64,000 nt of DNA from SUG2458 sp051872335 (GTDB lineage Bacteria; Bacillota_I; Bacilli_A; RFN20; CAG-826): positions 1 to 64,000 of the forward strand of contig JBJEDT010000041.1 of the NCBI GenBank assembly GCA_051872335.1. Reading direction: 5' to 3'. Shown one piece after another: positions 60,860 through 64,000 of this stretch (within the stretch, counting starts at the first letter, position 1; each line of letters starts with the position of its first letter). The position numbers and the translations under genes were made by a program. The notes beneath the pieces are model-generated. The model saw only the letters and a program-made list of their open reading frames with translations, was not told the origin of the DNA and made no database searches.

Positions 60860-63259
60860 ATGAAGAAGAAATTCTTAATTGAAGGAATGACTTGTACAGC
60901 TTGCCAAGGGCATGTATTTAATGCAGTAAATAATTTAAAAAATGTCGATAATGTAAATGTTAATTTAATAACTAATACACTAGAATTAGATACTACTTTA
61001 AATAATCAAGAAATTGTTTCAGCTGTTAAATTAGCTGGATATAAAGCTATTCCTTTAGAAGAAAATATATATCAAAAAAAAGATAATAAGCAAAAAAATA
61101 AATTAATTGTTTCACTAGTATTTTGGTTACTTTTAATGTTTTTTGCAATGGGATCAATGGCTAATATTCCTTTCTTGTCATTTTTTATGACTACTAAAGG
61201 GGCATTATATTTTTCACTTATTCAAATAATATTATTGATTCCAATTGTTATTTTAAATTTCCATTATTTTATAAATGGATATAAGAGATTGTTTAAGTTA
61301 GCTCCAACTATGGATTCTTTAGTTGCTATAGGTTCAACTTTTTCTATTCTTTATGGAATTTATGGAACCATAATGATTATTTATGGTATGGCATCTAACA
61401 ATGAACCTCTTATTCATCAATTTCATCATGATTTATATTTTGAGGGAGCAGGAACTATATTAACTCTTGTTTCAGTTGGTAAATTTATAGAAGCACACTC
61501 CAAAGCTAAAACAAGTAATGCTTTAAATATGCTTCTTGATTTGACGGGAAAAAAAGCAATTCTTGTTAAAGATAATAAAGAAGAAGAAATAGATGTTAAT
61601 GATATTGAAGTTGGAAGTATTTTAAAGATTATTCCTGGTATGTCAGTTCCGGTAGATGGGAAAGTTATTAAAGGTACTAGTAATATTGATGAATCATCAA
61701 TTAGTGGAGAGGCCGTTCCTATTTATAAAAAAAAGAATAGTAAAGTTATTAGTGGAACAATGAATATTGATGGAGTAATTTATGTTAAGGCGACATCAAC
61801 AAGTAAGACATCAACGCTTTCTCAAATAATTAAGATGGTTGAAGATGTATCTTTATCGAAAGCTCCATTAACACGAATTGCTGATAAAGTAAGTGGTATC
61901 TTTGTTCCTATTGTTATTGGGTTAGCTCTTATTACTTTTATAGTATGGATTTGCATTAGTAAAGATGTTTCTTTTTCTATTAGTTTAGGAATTTCAGTAC
62001 TTGTAATTTCTTGTCCTTGTGCTTTAGGATTAGCTACTCCAATTGCTGCTATGATTGCAAGTGGAATAGGAGCTAAAAATCATGTGTTATTTAAAAATCA
62101 TGAGGCTTTAGAAAAGCTTAGTTCAATTGATACAGTAGTTTTAGATAAAACAGGTACAATTACAAATGGAAAACCAGTAATAAAAGAATTTACTCAATAT
62201 GATGATAATTTTTTCAATATTCTTTATGGGCTAGAAAAAAATTCATCTCATCCATTAGCAAAATGTATTGTTGATTATTGTAAAGAAAATAAAATTAAAA
62301 GTGAAAAGTTGACAAATATTAAAAATATACCAGGGCTAGGTATTAAAGGTAGTTTAAATAAAGAAGAATTTTTTGCCGGTAGTAAAAAATTTTTTGAAAA
62401 ATTTAATCTTGATTTATCAAATATTGATGAACAAAATAGTTCATTAATTATATTAGGAACAGCAAAGAAAATTTTTGGTTTTGTCTTAATTGATGACACA
62501 TTAAAAGATAATTCAGCTTACGCTATTTCTTTATTTAGAAAAGAAAAGATTAAGACAATTATGCTTACAGGAGATCAAGATAGAAATGCTCAATATGTGA
62601 AACAAATCGCAGGTGTGGATGAAGCATATGGTAATTTATTACCTATAGATAAAGCAAATAAAATTATAGAACTTAACAAAGACCATAAGACATTAATGAT
62701 TGGTGATGGCATAAATGATGCTATAGCATTAGAAAGTTCTTTTGTTTCTATGGCTATTGGTGCAGGAAGTGATATTGCTATTGAATCATCTGATATTATT
62801 TTATCGAGTAATGATTTATTATCAGCATATAATGCTTATCGTTTAAGTAAGAAGACAATGAACAATATTAAATTTAATTTATTTTGGGCATTTTTCTATA
62901 ATGTAATTGCTATTCCTTTAGCAATGGGAGTTTTGTATATCCCATTTGGAATAAAACTTAATCCGATGATTGCATCACTTGCTATGTGTTTATCAAGCAT
63001 ATCAGTTGTTTTAACGGCAATGACATTATTTAAATTTAAAAACGTGGAGGTAAAAACGATGGAAAAAGAAATTTTTGTAGAAGGTATGATGTGTTCTCAT
63101 TGTGAACATCATGTCAAAGAAGCTTTAGAAAAAATCAAAGGAGTAAAAGAAGCAGTGCCTGATTTTAAGACAGGAAAAGTAGTTTTAAAGTGTACTAAAG
63201 AAATTAAAAATGAAGATATAATTAATGCTGTGTCCAAAGCAGGGTATAAAGTTAAATAA
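60860..63259 (+). CDS. copA: copper-exporting P1B-ATPase with N- and C-terminal metal-binding domains
   Basis: The protein has 799 residues. An N-terminal HMA domain (1-66) has GMTCTACQGHV. The eight membrane segments include the CPC site (385-387). The actuator TGE-type loop is SISGEAVP, the phosphorylated Asp is in LDKTGTITNG (Asp429), and HP (SSHPLA) and GDGINDA are intact. All fit a Cu+/Ag+ exporter. Unusually, the last 66 residues (734-799) form a second HMA domain with GMMCSHCEHHV, like CopZ. That domain has its own ribosome site and ATG (see below). A regulator gene is not seen next to it. Confidence 0.92.
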   Translation: MKKKFLIEGMTCTACQGHVFNAVNNLKNVDNVNVNLITNTLELDTTLNNQEIVSAVKLAGYKAIPLEENIYQKKDNKQKNKLIVSLVFWLLLMFFAMGSMANIPFLSFFMTTKGALYFSLIQIILLIPIVILNFHYFINGYKRLFKLAPTMDSLVAIGSTFSILYGIYGTIMIIYGMASNNEPLIHQFHHDLYFEGAGTILTLVSVGKFIEAHSKAKTSNALNMLLDLTGKKAILVKDNKEEEIDVNDIEVGSILKIIPGMSVPVDGKVIKGTSNIDESSISGEAVPIYKKKNSKVISGTMNIDGVIYVKATSTSKTSTLSQIIKMVEDVSLSKAPLTRIADKVSGIFVPIVIGLALITFIVWICISKDVSFSISLGISVLVISCPCALGLATPIAAMIASGIGAKNHVLFKNHEALEKLSSIDTVVLDKTGTITNGKPVIKEFTQYDDNFFNILYGLEKNSSHPLAKCIVDYCKENKIKSEKLTNIKNIPGLGIKGSLNKEEFFAGSKKFFEKFNLDLSNIDEQNSSLIILGTAKKIFGFVLIDDTLKDNSAYAISLFRKEKIKTIMLTGDQDRNAQYVKQIAGVDEAYGNLLPIDKANKIIELNKDHKTLMIGDGINDAIALESSFVSMAIGAGSDIAIESSDIILSSNDLLSAYNAYRLSKKTMNNIKFNLFWAFFYNVIAIPLAMGVLYIPFGIKLNPMIASLAMCLSSISVVLTAMTLFKFKNVEVKTMEKEIFVEGMMCSHCEHHVKEALEKIKGVKEAVPDFKTGKVVLKCTKEIKNEDIINAVSKAGYKVK
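63046..63061 (+). promoter_or_regulatory. internal ribosome site and in-frame start for the CopZ-like domain
   Basis: GGAGG (63046-63050), an 8-nt gap and ATG (63059-63061) lie inside the ATPase gene, in its reading frame. Initiation here would give a 66-residue CopZ-type chaperone ending at 63259. Confidence 0.5.
63059..63259 (+). CDS. CopZ-like copper chaperone by internal start (candidate)
   Basis: The open frame begins MEKEIFVEGMMCSHCEHHV, exactly where free-standing CopZ proteins start, and runs to the shared stop (66 residues). The metal-binding GMxCxxC pair is intact. The region just before it encodes a short lysine-rich linker (FKFKNVEVKT). Either the chaperone gene was fused to copA by loss of the stop, or both fused and free forms are made. 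The good ribosome site favours the latter, by inference. Confidence 0.45.
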   Translation: MEKEIFVEGMMCSHCEHHVKEALEKIKGVKEAVPDFKTGKVVLKCTKEIKNEDIINAVSKAGYKVK

Positions 63260-63285
63260 TTTATTTATTTTATAAAAATTATTCA

Positions 63286-63314
63286 TTGCTAAAAATACCT
63301 TGAAATGATAATAT
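63286..63314 (+). promoter_or_regulatory. promoter of the DMT permease gene
   Basis: TTGCTA (63286-63291), 17 bp, then TAATAT (63309-63314). Confidence 0.55.
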
Positions 63315-63341
63315 TTATTCGTTTGTGAAAGGAGACACTAT

Positions 63342-64000
63342 ATGAAGAATCTTAAGGGACCACTTATTCTTTTAATGACATCTATTATATGGGGTCTTGC
63401 TTTTATGTTCCAATCAAAAGGTATGGATCATATTGGGCCATTAGTTTTCAATACAATACGTTTTGGAATTGGAGCCATAATTTTATTAATAACAAAATTA
63501 ATTATTTTCTTTGTTAGAAAACACAATGGAATAAATGAACCATTTATAAATAAACCTACTTTATATGCTGGTTTATTGTGTGGTGTGTTTGTTTTCTTAG
63601 GTTCAACTTTCCAACAAGTCGGTATTGTAACTACAGACTCAGGGAAAGCTGGTTTCATTACAGCATTATATATTTTATTTGTCCCAATATTAGGTTTGAT
63701 ATTGAAAAAGAAAACATCTTGGAATGGATGGGTTTCTGTAATTATTGCTCTTTGTGGATTTTTCTTTTTAAGTCTTATAGGTGGGATAACAAATATTTCC
63801 ATTGGAGATATATATTTACTTGGTAGTGCAATAATGTTTGCAAGTCAAATATTAACTGTCGACCATTTTGCTGAGAGAAGCGACCCTATTATGGTTTGTT
63901 TAATTCAGTTTGCTATTTCGACTGTTTGTTCATTTATTGCAAGTTTGTTTTTTGAATCATGGACAATTGAAGGAATTGTTGGCGCAAAATGGTCGATACT
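63342..64000 (+). CDS. DMT-superfamily (EamA) permease, partial
   Basis: The ATG at 63342 follows AAAGGAG (63328-63334). The frame is open through the window end (219 full codons). The product starts MKNLKGPLILLMTSIIWGLA, followed by GPLVFNTIRFGIGA and TTDSGKAGFITALYILFVP, typical of the first EamA domain. Each EamA protein has two such five-helix domains and exports small metabolites. The second domain lies outside the window. Substrate unknown. Confidence 0.88.
   Translation, partial: MKNLKGPLILLMTSIIWGLAFMFQSKGMDHIGPLVFNTIRFGIGAIILLITKLIIFFVRKHNGINEPFINKPTLYAGLLCGVFVFLGSTFQQVGIVTTDSGKAGFITALYILFVPILGLILKKKTSWNGWVSVIIALCGFFFLSLIGGITNISIGDIYLLGSAIMFASQILTVDHFAERSDPIMVCLIQFAISTVCSFIASLFFESWTIEGIVGAKWSI

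Overview
The window is very AT-rich, uses TGA as an ordinary stop codon, and has strong AGGAGG-type ribosome sites, diderm-free lipoprotein signals (LxGC boxes) and MsmK/LplB/YtcP-type sugar ABC transporters. This points to a low-GC Bacillota, most like a gut Bacilli/Erysipelotrichia-type carbohydrate degrader. The species cannot be named from the sequence. No rRNA, tRNA, CRISPR array, transposase or phage gene was seen.

Layout. (1) 1-10.2 kb is accessory DNA: two frameshifted immunity-like genes, a CPCC zinc protein, an OGG/HhH-like protein, a Fic-fold protein whose catalytic His is Gln, a pol-beta-type nucleotidyltransferase, a TetR-controlled permease fused to a dolichol/phytol-kinase-like domain, an Asn-rich peptide, and four copies of an iterated ~20-21 bp repeat element. 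(2) 10.3-17.0 kb: TetR plus SDR dehydrogenase with a clear operator, a zinc-ribbon membrane protein, a lipoprotein hydrolase, and a MATE-esterase-MATE operon. (3) 17.1-35.5 kb: a pectin/galacturonate locus. An MsmK ATPase, UxaB, UxaA and a sugar isomerase form the first unit. A second long unit carries an LplB/YtcP/lipoprotein ABC importer, five uncharacterised membrane proteins, a second MsmK, a cytoplasmic GH28, a PucR-type and a GntR/FCD regulator, UxaC and a CE12 esterase. (4) 35.6-51.9 kb: galactan and alpha-glucan use. It holds an unrecognised 600-residue protein, a zinc-ribbon protein, a cytoplasmic GH53, a MalEFGK-type importer whose binding protein carries an extra SusE/F-like module, surface GH13 amylase, surface GH53 with a CBM61-like tail, surface pullulanase, and a pectinesterase. 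(5) 52-64 kb: TldD/PmbA, a MacB-like exporter, a heterodimeric ABC exporter, a Cu+ ATPase with a C-terminal CopZ-like domain that has its own ribosome site, and a DMT permease cut by the window end.

How it works together (inference from families). Surface lipoprotein GH53 and pullulanase/amylase cut galactan and starch outside. The two ABC importers bring in oligosaccharides. Cytoplasmic GH28, GH53, CE8 and CE12 finish them. Galacturonate then goes through UxaC, UxaB and UxaA to 2-keto-3-deoxygluconate. KdgK and KdgA are not in the window. Regulation appears local: a perfect palindrome abuts the -35 of the long pectin operon, and TTTCGAAA-like motifs sit near most glycan promoters.
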